From positions 1 to 64,000 of the forward strand of contig CAMKLO010000011.1 in NCBI GenBank assembly GCA_946413655.1: a stretch of DNA of 64,000 bases, written 5' to 3'. Shown piece by piece: positions 48,511 to 56,335 of this stretch. The stretch comes from an uncultured Fibrobacter sp. GTDB taxonomy: Bacteria; Fibrobacterota; Fibrobacteria; Fibrobacterales; Fibrobacteraceae. Both the position numbers and the translations under genes were made by a program. The notes beneath the pieces were generated by a model. The model searched no databases, was not told the DNA's origin, and saw only the letters and a list, made by a program, of their open reading frames with translations. How positions within the stretch are numbered: position 1 is the first letter of the stretch; every line of letters begins with the position of its first letter.

Positions 48511-48879
48511 TGGTGCTCTGTGAACAGTGTAGTCGCCCGTTTAGCTCAAAGGGAGCCGAAGGCGACCGACCTCATTGCTCAAAGGGGCGTAGCCCCGACC
48601 TCGCAGCTCACCGCTCAATGTAAATTTTTCTCTCGCGTTTTTTGCGTGGGCGTTCCGCGTTTGCACTTTTGTAACTTATTGTCCATCAAATAATTACAGT
48701 TTTTAGGGTGCATCGAAAACGAACAAAATCCACATTTTACAATTCGTTTTGCATGGTACAGATGAGACGATTGTGTATGTTTTTTTGAAGTTTTACCCAA
48801 ATCAAAATATGTTTTCATTATTATATTTCACAAAAATCCCGAGCCGGAGGGCTCACAATTTTAAACTCAAAGGACAAAT
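48511..48879. other. Repeat-containing intergenic region
   Basis: 369 bp without a gene. The left part has imperfect repeats of gctcaaagggag/gctcaaaggggc and the mini-hairpin GGGGC-gta-GCCCC (48584-48596); GTCGCC...GGCGAC arms (48532/48561) can also pair. The right part is A+T rich and should hold the promoter of the DsbA-like gene; attattatattt near 48,818-48,829 is a -10 candidate. The 20 bp before the ATG at 48880 give no strong ribosome site beyond aaagga. Confidence 0.5.
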
Positions 48880-49614
48880 ATGAAACGTCTCTCTCTCTTT
48901 GCTATGGCTCTTTTGGTCTCCAGCTTCGTTGCTTGCAATCAGGCTTCCGCTGGCGGTTCGTTCAACCAGCAGGCTCGCTTGGATAGCCTCGAAAAGGATT
49001 TCAAGCAGGTCAAGGAAGAATTTGAAATCATCAAGTACGCTCTTGACAAACGCGGCATTTCTCTCGAACAGGCCCGCAAGGAAATGGAAGAGGACAACAA
49101 GGTTTGGGATATTCCGGATGAAGACAGCCCGGTCTTTGGCAACACCACGAACCCGAAGCTCACGATTGTGGAATTCACCGAATTCCAGTGCCCGTACTGC
49201 TCTCGTATCGCTCCGGTGATGCAGGACCTCAACAAGAAGTATCCGGATCAAATCAAGTTCGTCTATAAGCACTTCCCGCTGAGCTTCCACTCCAACGCCC
49301 AGGCCGCAGCTGCTTCTTCTATCGCAGCTCAGAAGCAGGGCAAGTTCTGGGAATACCGCTACGCACTCGCTCCGCATAGCCGCGAACTTTCCGATTCCGT
49401 CTATCTCGCTGTCGCTAAGGAAATTGGCCTCAATGTCGAACAGTTCAAGAAGGACATGGTGCTCGACTCTGCCATGAAGGCTCGTATCGACAAGGACTTC
49501 CAGTTGGGCGTCAAGGTTGGCGTTCAGGGCACTCCGAACTTCTACATCAACGGCAAGCGTCAGGACCGTTTCAGCCCGGATCTCGTCGAAAAGATGCTGA
49601 AGGAAGCCAAGTAA
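48880..49614 (+). CDS. DsbA-like thioredoxin-fold lipoprotein
   Basis: 244 aa. Lipoprotein signal ending VSSFVAC (Cys19), a charged coiled-coil stretch (about 30-75), then a DsbA/DSBA-like domain with active site EFQCPYC (104-107), helical insert (HFPLSFHSNAQAAAAS) and the cis-Pro loop GVQGTPNFYING. It should catalyse or isomerise disulfides in the envelope. Codon use is strongly biased (gaa, aag, ctc, ggc preferred), as in highly expressed genes. A terminator separates it from the GH51 gene. Confidence 0.9.
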   Translation: MKRLSLFAMALLVSSFVACNQASAGGSFNQQARLDSLEKDFKQVKEEFEIIKYALDKRGISLEQARKEMEEDNKVWDIPDEDSPVFGNTTNPKLTIVEFTEFQCPYCSRIAPVMQDLNKKYPDQIKFVYKHFPLSFHSNAQAAAASSIAAQKQGKFWEYRYALAPHSRELSDSVYLAVAKEIGLNVEQFKKDMVLDSAMKARIDKDFQLGVKVGVQGTPNFYINGKRQDRFSPDLVEKMLKEAK

Positions 49615-49627
49615 AAATGTTTTCAGG

Positions 49628-49662
49628 CGTGCACGTTGAAAATCACAGCGTGTACGTTTTTT
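49628..49662 (+). terminator. Rho-independent terminator
   Basis: CGTGCACG (49628-49635) pairs with CGTGTACG (49649-49656), one G-T pair, followed by T6. Lies between the DsbA-like gene and the GH51 gene. Confidence 0.7.
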
Positions 49663-49716
49663 CTTTTAAAGATTTGTAATTTAAAAATCAAAAAAAACAA
49701 CAAAAGGATGCACATT

Positions 49717-52700
49717 ATGATTAAGCAATCATTGAAAGTTGCCTCGCTTGCAGTCCTCGGACTCAGCGTTACAGCTGCAATGGCTCAGCCGAAAAGACCG
49801 CATCTGGCTGTGTACAAGTTCTTCGATGAACAGTACCGTCCGGGCGGATACGACTACTCTTACGGCGGCACAAGCAAGGGTGTCACCATCACCAAGTCTG
49901 ATGGTTACAAGTCCAAGGCCGCTTTGAACATCAAGTTGGATCCGAAGGAATATTCCGGCGCATCCATCTGCCTTTACAATGAATTCTTCGACTTGAACAA
50001 GTACATGCTTGATTCCAAGCTCGAATTCATGATCAGGGGCAAGAACGGTGGCGAAGCCGTGAAGGTCGGTCTCCTTGACGAAGAAGTCTCTGACGGCAAG
50101 AAGACGCAGGTTGTCGTTCCGATGAACAAGTACATCGAAGGCGGCGCCGTCACGAAGGACTGGAAGAAGGTTTCCATTCCTCTCGTCGATTTCCCGGACC
50201 GTGGCCTCTACTGGGACAACACCCGCAAGTCCGAATTCCCGGCACGTATCGACTGGGACAAGATTGCGGAAGTCCGCTTCTCCATTGACAAGAGCGCTGC
50301 AAGCGAATTCGAAGTTTGGGTAGATAACATCGAAATCGTGAAGGGCAACAAGAAGGCTGCCCCGAAGAAGAAGATGATCTACTGGGACGAAAATAACGAT
50401 GTCATCGATGGCCCGAAGAATCCTGAAAAGCTCGACGGCAAGGCCAAGACACTCGCTACGTTCTATGACAACCAGGTCAAGGGTTTCAGCTATAGCTACG
50501 GTGGCCTCACCGCTCAGCGCGAAGCTCAGTCCAAGACTCCGGGCAACAAGAACGTGCTCGCCATGTACATCGACAACAACGACTGGTCTGGCGTGACCTA
50601 CTCTCTCGGTGAAGGCAAGTTCATCGACCTTTCCAAGGTCCGCAACAAGGGCGGTCTCTACTTCTGGATCAAGGGTAAGCTCGGCGGCGAAAAGCTCTAT
50701 GTCGGTATCCTCGACAACCAGGGCAACGACGTGAAGAGCCAGACCAAGCTTGGCCTCAATGACTGGATCAAGGTCTCCAAGGATTGGCAGCTCGTGAAGA
50801 TTCCTCTGAAGCGCTTCATGGACAAGGGCAAGGCTTGGGACGCTAACAAGCAGGCCGAAGTCGCTAAGGACGTGCAGTGGAACAAGATTCAGGAAATCCG
50901 TTTCTCTGTCGGTAAGGGCGAAAACCAGGGCGAACCGGGCAAGCCGGCTCCCGTGACTGTGTTCGTCGACCAGATTACCTTCACCGAGAACATCGACTGG
51001 GTGGATCCGGACCTCAAGTGGGATAGCTTCAAGTCCACCGCCAAGGATCTCGTGATTTCTGACTTCGAAGGCAAGTACGGCAGCGAGACTTGGGAACCGG
51101 CATTCGGTCCGAAGTCCCAGCTCAAGTTCAAGATCGAAAACTGCCCCGAATTCAAGAGCAACTGCTTGAACATCGAACACTACCTCCTCGCCGACTGGGT
51201 CGACGTCGTGCTCGACATGAACAAGCGCGGCCGTCCGGCTGCTGACCGCGACTGGACCAAGCACTGGGGCATCATGTTCGACGTGTACTCCGAAAAGGCT
51301 TGGCAGTCCATCACCGTGCAGGTGCAGGACGCCGGCGACGAAATCTTCGTGTCTAACGTTGGTGCTCCGAAGGGCAAGACCACGCTCCTCGTTCCGTTCC
51401 GCACGTTCAGCAAGTTCCCGTATTACCAGCCGCCCCAGGCCAAGGAAAACGGCATCTTCGACCTGAAGGGTGTCGTCGCTCTTGACTTCAAGCCGAGTGG
51501 CGAAGGTACTGCCGGTGGCTTCAAGATCGACAACATCAGGCTCACCAACCAGCGCGAAGTCAAGGCCAAGGAACGTCCGGCTGTCATCAAGGTCGTGGTG
51601 AAGGGCGAAAAGGATGTCCTCAACCCGAATATCTCTGGTGGCTTGTTCGGTATCAACGCTGCCCTCTGGGATGGCGACATGCTCGACAACAAGAACTTCA
51701 AGGTTCAGACTCGTGAATTTGCAAAGCGCATCAACCACGGCATTATCCGTTATCCGGGTGGTCTCCGTGCTGATGACGACCACTGGAAGGAAATCCTCGA
51801 CAACCACGACTGGATGGTCGATACTGACGAATTCCTCGAATGGTTGAAGAAGACTGGCAGTAACGCTATGTTCACCGTGAACTTCGGTTCCGGCACGGAA
51901 CAGGAAGCTGCAGCCTGGGTCAAGCACACTAACGTTGACAAGAAGGCCGGCATCCTCTACTGGGAAATCGGTAACGAAGTCTATGGTAACTGGCATCCGT
52001 ACTACGAAAAGTATGGTAAGGACGGCGGTACCATCTATGGTAAGCGCGCTCGCAAGTTCATCGAAGCCATGAAGAAGGTTGACCCGACCATCAAGGTGGC
52101 TGTGCTCGGCGTTCTCGAAGGCGACTGGAACGACAAGGTCCTTGCTGAAACGGGTGACATCGCTGACGGTCTTATCGTCCACCACTATCCGCAGCACTTC
52201 GGTGAAGAAAACGACTTCGCCTTGCTCTCCGCTCCGCAGACGCTCACTGCGATCTACGAACGCTTGCACAAGGTCGTTGACAAGTGGACTTCCAAGTTCA
52301 ACAAGGACAAGAAGATTGAACTCTGGCTCACCGAATGGAACTCCGTTGACTTCAACCCGGGCCCGCAGACTTTGTCTGTCGAAAACGGCTTGTTCGTCGC
52401 TGACTACCTCGGTATGCTCGCTACTGAAAACGTCGATAACGCTCAGTACTGGGACATCCACAACGACATCACTCCGGAAGGCGGTGACTACGGTTACTTG
52501 ACCCGTTCTGGTGAAGACTGCATGAACTGCCCGCGTCCGAGCTACTGGGCATTCCAGATGGCTTCTGACGCTCTTCGCGGCAAACTCATGAAGACCACCA
52601 TCAAGGGTGACGAAGACGCTCTCCTCACGGCTTACTGGACCGAGAACGGCAACAAGAAACAGTTGCTCCTCGTGAACAAGAGCCCGTACAGCGACTTCGA

Positions 52701-52878
52701 CATCAAGCTCGACATTCCGGGCTTCAAGGGCAAGGCATCCGTCCAGACTCTCGACAAAAGCTCCGAAAAGCTCAAAGAAGGCTGGGCAAACGATCCGTCC
52801 AAGAAGGCCAAGACTGTCGATATCTCCAAGGGTATCAAGGTCGGCAAGCGCACCCTTACGCTCATTACTTTGCAGTAA
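49717..52878 (+). CDS. celF: GH51 glycoside hydrolase with three CBM-like domains (endoglucanase F-like)
   Basis: 1053 aa, about 118 kDa. Signal peptide 1-23 (ends AMAQ). Two homologous cellulose-binding-type modules (about 30-212 and 240-430, each with YSYGG and ending WVDNIEIV / FVDQITFT), a third CBM-like module (about 450-610) and a GH51-type barrel from about 620. Acid/base E754 in WEIGNEVYG and nucleophile E873 in LTEWNS are intact. Size and build match the Fibrobacter succinogenes CelF/endoglucanase F. The ATG at 49717 follows aaagga; the frame from 49636 lacks a signal peptide. Highly biased codons imply high expression. Confidence 0.85.
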   Translation: MIKQSLKVASLAVLGLSVTAAMAQPKRPHLAVYKFFDEQYRPGGYDYSYGGTSKGVTITKSDGYKSKAALNIKLDPKEYSGASICLYNEFFDLNKYMLDSKLEFMIRGKNGGEAVKVGLLDEEVSDGKKTQVVVPMNKYIEGGAVTKDWKKVSIPLVDFPDRGLYWDNTRKSEFPARIDWDKIAEVRFSIDKSAASEFEVWVDNIEIVKGNKKAAPKKKMIYWDENNDVIDGPKNPEKLDGKAKTLATFYDNQVKGFSYSYGGLTAQREAQSKTPGNKNVLAMYIDNNDWSGVTYSLGEGKFIDLSKVRNKGGLYFWIKGKLGGEKLYVGILDNQGNDVKSQTKLGLNDWIKVSKDWQLVKIPLKRFMDKGKAWDANKQAEVAKDVQWNKIQEIRFSVGKGENQGEPGKPAPVTVFVDQITFTENIDWVDPDLKWDSFKSTAKDLVISDFEGKYGSETWEPAFGPKSQLKFKIENCPEFKSNCLNIEHYLLADWVDVVLDMNKRGRPAADRDWTKHWGIMFDVYSEKAWQSITVQVQDAGDEIFVSNVGAPKGKTTLLVPFRTFSKFPYYQPPQAKENGIFDLKGVVALDFKPSGEGTAGGFKIDNIRLTNQREVKAKERPAVIKVVVKGEKDVLNPNISGGLFGINAALWDGDMLDNKNFKVQTREFAKRINHGIIRYPGGLRADDDHWKEILDNHDWMVDTDEFLEWLKKTGSNAMFTVNFGSGTEQEAAAWVKHTNVDKKAGILYWEIGNEVYGNWHPYYEKYGKDGGTIYGKRARKFIEAMKKVDPTIKVAVLGVLEGDWNDKVLAETGDIADGLIVHHYPQHFGEENDFALLSAPQTLTAIYERLHKVVDKWTSKFNKDKKIELWLTEWNSVDFNPGPQTLSVENGLFVADYLGMLATENVDNAQYWDIHNDITPEGGDYGYLTRSGEDCMNCPRPSYWAFQMASDALRGKLMKTTIKGDEDALLTAYWTENGNKKQLLLVNKSPYSDFDIKLDIPGFKGKASVQTLDKSSEKLKEGWANDPSKKAKTVDISKGIKVGKRTLTLITLQ

Positions 52879-52897
52879 GGTGTGTGTCACCTGGAGC

Positions 52898-52918
52898 ATC
52901 CCGGAACAAGTCCGGGAT
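52898..52918. repeat. Hairpin in the repeat after the GH51 gene
   Basis: ATCCCGGA-acaag-TCCGGGAT, part of a gtcacctggagcatcc-type intergenic element. No T-run follows. Confidence 0.6.
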
Positions 52919-52955
52919 AAACTCTAGCGTGGTAAGATACACGGCTTTAAACTCG

Positions 52956-52985
52956 CCTCGCCGGAAACCCCGGCGGGGCTTTTTG
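52956..52985 (+). terminator. Rho-independent terminator
   Basis: CCTCGCCGG (52956-52964)-aaacc-CCGGCGGGG (52970-52978), nine pairs with one T-G, followed by CTTTTTG. Ends the GH51 transcript. Confidence 0.85.
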
Positions 52986-52991
52986 TATATT
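52986..52991 (+). promoter_or_regulatory. TATATT box upstream of the 52998 gene
   Basis: TATATT ends 6 nt before the ATG; it overlaps the end of the terminator's T-run. Only gggg lies between, so either a minimal ribosome site or a leaderless start. Confidence 0.45.
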
Positions 52992-52997
52992 GGGGTT

Positions 52998-53708
52998 ATG
53001 CAACTTTGTATAAATTGCAGAAAGTTTTTTTGCCTGTTGCTCCTTGTGCTCTGTGCCGAAGGCTTCTGTTCCTGCTATACGGACGGATGCATTTGCAGGT
53101 TTGCGCCCTCGACCGGGTATGGAACGGTCCCTTCCGGAAAGCATGAATTGTACTTTGGCGAGCCGATAGACATGTCGAAACCGGGGTATTACATTGTCCT
53201 CGGAAATTACATGTACGATGACAAGGTGCACGGAACCTTCTTTGCGTATTTGCCGTTGTCCGGGAATGAGGCGGAGGTGAGTTTCATGCAGGCGCTAGTT
53301 TCGGGATATTATATGGACCAGTGGACGGCGGATACTCTCCAGGCTAGGGAAAAATCGATTGAAAAGATGCACCCGCAGCTGCAAAAGGCCTGCAAGAAGA
53401 AGACTGAATTTCCCGAGGAACTCGTAGCCCTGATGAAAACGTTCTTCGAAAGGAACAGCATGTCTATTGTGGGGGCCTGGGGCGGTGCCGAAGAAGGCGG
53501 ACTCCACATTGTACGCGTAGATGAAAATCAGAACCGCACGTTCCTAGATGTATTGCACCTGTTTTATCTTGAACGGTGGTTCGAACCGAAGGAACTCATC
53601 AAGGATTATTTTACGCTGTACAAGGGCGTAAAGGCAACCTTGGAAAGAATTTCGGGCGTGTGCAAGGTTGTGTGTAGCGGATACGAATGTTCGCTTGAGG
53701 GGTTTTAA
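52998..53708 (+). CDS. Exported Cys-rich lipoprotein of unknown function
   Basis: About 236 aa. The ATG at 52998 gives a signal peptide (KFFCLLLLVLCAEGFCSC) with a Cys-rich start to the mature part (YTDGCICRF); the longer frame from 52884 runs through the terminator and is rejected. No domain recognised. First of three small exported-protein genes (52998, 53710, 54345) with gaps of 1 bp and -10 bp, clearly one operon. Their protein partners or substrates are unknown. Confidence 0.72.
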   Translation: MQLCINCRKFFCLLLLVLCAEGFCSCYTDGCICRFAPSTGYGTVPSGKHELYFGEPIDMSKPGYYIVLGNYMYDDKVHGTFFAYLPLSGNEAEVSFMQALVSGYYMDQWTADTLQAREKSIEKMHPQLQKACKKKTEFPEELVALMKTFFERNSMSIVGAWGGAEEGGLHIVRVDENQNRTFLDVLHLFYLERWFEPKELIKDYFTLYKGVKATLERISGVCKVVCSGYECSLEGF

Positions 53709-53709
53709 T

Positions 53710-54354
53710 ATGCGCAGGCTTGTGGCTATAATGTTCCTGATGGCAGGGCTTGCCTGCGCCGAGACTTCGTGGTTCTTTGCGCCGGAGGGCCAGAAGGATG
53801 CCCCGGTTAGCGTGAACTTCAGGAAGAACGCCCTAGACGGAATTTTCTCGCAGGCAAAAATCGACTGGAATGCTGACGGGCTTTATATTTTCCGCGAGAG
53901 GGGAGATTCTCTCCGGCTGATTGTTGTCGCGAAAGGCGGGGAGGCTGTGCTGTACCAGAAGCCCAGCCAGAAGGAATCGCGCTGGCGTAAACCCGAGGCG
54001 TACCTCAGGGAGCGCGAAGGCCTGATGGGCTACAAGGATTTTGAAAAATGCATGGAGCGCTTTACGCTTGATTCTGCATCGTATGATGAAATCGAGGGCT
54101 TGCCGCTGGCAGATTACCCGGTAATAACCCCCACGAAGGCGGATTCCGCAAACGCATTCCATTACGAGGTCAATACCCTGCAGATGCCTCTCTATCTCGG
54201 CTACAAGAAGGAGGGGGAGCGGGTGCAGTATTTTGCCTTCAGGGATTTCCGGGTCGACTCGCAAAAGTTGACGTACCCCCTGGATACTATTGAGCAGGGC
54301 CTGAAAAAGCTGGATGTATTGCTTTTCAACAGGAGGGCCGCAAGATGCGAATGA
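53710..54354 (+). CDS. Secreted protein of unknown function
   Basis: 214 aa from the ATG at 53710, 1 bp after the previous stop. Signal peptide MRRLVAIMFLMAGLACAE; a LAC motif also allows lipidation. No recognised domain. Middle member of a three-gene operon of exported proteins; its 3-prime end overlaps the next gene by 10 bp. Confidence 0.7.
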   Translation: MRRLVAIMFLMAGLACAETSWFFAPEGQKDAPVSVNFRKNALDGIFSQAKIDWNADGLYIFRERGDSLRLIVVAKGGEAVLYQKPSQKESRWRKPEAYLREREGLMGYKDFEKCMERFTLDSASYDEIEGLPLADYPVITPTKADSANAFHYEVNTLQMPLYLGYKKEGERVQYFAFRDFRVDSQKLTYPLDTIEQGLKKLDVLLFNRRAARCE

Positions 54355-55055
54355 GGATCCTCCTGCTGTTGATAACGCTCTCGCTTGCCTCGTGCTATGT
54401 GCTGTTGCCGCGCACGAATATCCGTGACGGCTTTACGCCGGCTCGGGGCTTGCTGACATCGGAAAACGTGAAGTTGCAGTTCTTTTGGGAACTCGGTGTG
54501 GTGGTACGTACAAACGAAAATCTGTACCTGCGGGATGGCTACGGGAACAAGGACCTGCTTATCGGCGCTATCGACGGGACGAACGCAAAGAATCGTACTC
54601 AGCCAATGAATTTGTGCGGAGATATCGGCGTGTCGATTGAACCCTCGAAGGAGGGAACCTTCGATGCGAAATGCGTCTGGAGAATAGACGGCTGGCACGA
54701 TGTCAATAAGATAGACTACCTTGTTGACGAAGCCTTCTTCAGGGCGGTTTTCACGAAGGTGATTGGCAAGGAATTGCACATCTATTATTCCGGCGATTCG
54801 CTCTTGGAAACACCGGACCCTGCTGTCGTTCAACGGAAACTGACGCCGGAGGAATCGAAGAAAATTCATGCGGAGTTCGAGGAAAGGAGCGTTGGTACGC
54901 CTGCACATGGGACCTTTATTAACGAGATGATATTCCCGCTGGATATGCCGGTCTATACCATCACGTACCACAGGAATGTCAAGGATTTCAAGGGCTATGA
55001 GCCCCTGGAGTTGGATGCTTCTGAATTGCCGCTAGAGCATTTCGACTTGCCGTAG
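54345..55055 (+). CDS. Exported lipoprotein of unknown function
   Basis: 236 aa, lipobox LASC in MRILLLLITLSLASC. The mature protein is alpha/beta, with no recognised family (FWELGVVVRTNENLYLRDGYGNKDLL). Overlaps the preceding gene by 10 bp, so translation is coupled. The three-gene unit ends here; the next gene has its own TATATT box. Confidence 0.7.
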   Translation: MRMRILLLLITLSLASCYVLLPRTNIRDGFTPARGLLTSENVKLQFFWELGVVVRTNENLYLRDGYGNKDLLIGAIDGTNAKNRTQPMNLCGDIGVSIEPSKEGTFDAKCVWRIDGWHDVNKIDYLVDEAFFRAVFTKVIGKELHIYYSGDSLLETPDPAVVQRKLTPEESKKIHAEFEERSVGTPAHGTFINEMIFPLDMPVYTITYHRNVKDFKGYEPLELDASELPLEHFDLP

Positions 55056-55072
55056 TATTTCGACCTTATTTG

Positions 55073-55078
55073 TATATT
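55073..55078 (+). promoter_or_regulatory. TATATT box upstream of the 55085 gene
   Basis: TATATT ends 6 nt before the ATG at 55085; there is no Shine-Dalgarno between them. Confidence 0.45.
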
Positions 55079-55084
55079 AATTTT

Positions 55085-56335
55085 ATGCTTTGCCGATTTC
55101 CTCTTTTTTTTGTTGTTTTGTCTGTAGTGGCTTTTTGGGGGGCTTCGTTTGCGGTTGATGTTCCGCTTGATTCCGTGATGCACCTGTTTGTTCAGGATTA
55201 CATGGAGCCAAAGCTTGTGCCGGATGATAGTGCGTTTGAAAACTCTCAAAAAAATTCGGACTTCGGGGAATCTGCACCTATAGCTGTTCAGCAAGAATAC
55301 AAGAAAAGCGAGGCTTTGCGCACAGCGATGGAATCCGCTCTGGTTGAAGGTCGTATTGAAGATTTCAAGAAAATTGTGAGTGAAGTTGAAACGTTTGAAA
55401 AATCGGCAAAGTTCGTTCATCTTTTTTTGAATCGTGACAAAATTTTGATAAGGTATTTTGCCAAAGACTTTGATTTTATTTGCAATCTTGACTCTATGGA
55501 ACAATTAAATATTGAACACTTTTATACGAACTTTAATCATTTTTTGTACGATGAATTAAAATCTCGAATTGCAACGGGTGAACTTGAAAAATCGCTCGAT
55601 GAAATTGAAGATGCTAGCGACCGTGCATTTATTTATATTCTTCTTCATGCATTTATTGAAAACAACGAAGAAGTTTCGTTTTTGATTGAAAAGTACAAGT
55701 ATCAGTTGACAAAAAAAGAACAGTTGAGATATCTTGTCAGAAAATATTGGAGTAAGATTGATTATGATTTGGATTATTATCGTGCATTATCAATGGGCGC
55801 TTCGATTTCGACGTTCTTGGGGAAAATTTCGGATACGACAGGAATTGGTTTTGGCGGACTTCTGGCTTTCGACATGATTCGAAAGAATCTCTTTTTTGAA
55901 TGGGTTGCCACGTTTCAAAGTAATTCCATTAAAGGGAAAGATTCATTATGGATTGACGATATGAATTTTTTCGATTTTAATTTTGGATACAAATTTTTGA
56001 AAAAGAAATATGTTCACTTGTATGGCTTTTTGAATACTGGCATAGGAATTGCAGATTTGGCTTGTTTTGATGATTCTGATGGAATGAGAACATGCTCGAA
56101 CTCCCCGCATCAAATTTATCCGATATATGGAGCTGGCGTTGTATTGGATCTTTTTTTTACGGATGTTAGCGAAAATCACATGGGACTTCGCTTTAGAGGT
56201 GGGGTGAAAAATATTTGGGCAGATAAGATTGTCAAATCTTCGGGATTCCGTTTGTACGCATCTATTGAATGGTCGATTTTGAATTATAAAAAGAAAAATT
56301 TTGCTTTTGAATATGCTGGGGACCCTCCAAAATGA
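55085..56335 (+). CDS. Probable outer-membrane protein, Fibrobacter-type
   Basis: 416 aa with signal peptide (LFFVVLSVVAFWGASFA). The first half is helical and charged (EALRTAMESALVEGRIEDFKKIVSEVE), recalling an alpha-solenoid; the second half has alternating hydrophobic strands (GIGFGGLLAFDM, FFDFNFGYKFLKKKY, LRFRGGVKNIW, FRLYASIEWSIL) suggesting a beta-barrel. The DNA is much more A+T rich than the neighbours. Overlaps the next gene by 4 bp; that protein has the same two-part layout, so the pair may be an ancient duplication. The family is not named. Confidence 0.65.
   Translation: MLCRFPLFFVVLSVVAFWGASFAVDVPLDSVMHLFVQDYMEPKLVPDDSAFENSQKNSDFGESAPIAVQQEYKKSEALRTAMESALVEGRIEDFKKIVSEVETFEKSAKFVHLFLNRDKILIRYFAKDFDFICNLDSMEQLNIEHFYTNFNHFLYDELKSRIATGELEKSLDEIEDASDRAFIYILLHAFIENNEEVSFLIEKYKYQLTKKEQLRYLVRKYWSKIDYDLDYYRALSMGASISTFLGKISDTTGIGFGGLLAFDMIRKNLFFEWVATFQSNSIKGKDSLWIDDMNFFDFNFGYKFLKKKYVHLYGFLNTGIGIADLACFDDSDGMRTCSNSPHQIYPIYGAGVVLDLFFTDVSENHMGLRFRGGVKNIWADKIVKSSGFRLYASIEWSILNYKKKNFAFEYAGDPPK

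Noticed and set aside
48511..48720. tRNA or small RNA gene in the repeat-rich gap
   Set aside because: The GC-rich pairings do not form a cloverleaf and lack the T-loop GTTCRA sequence; they fit the mini-hairpin repeats.
49729..52899. Antisense open frame of 1056 codons opposite the GH51 gene
   Set aside because: The plus-strand protein has a signal peptide and clear catalytic motifs; the antisense frame is low-complexity Val/Leu/Asp/Glu sequence produced by the codon bias of the GH51 gene.
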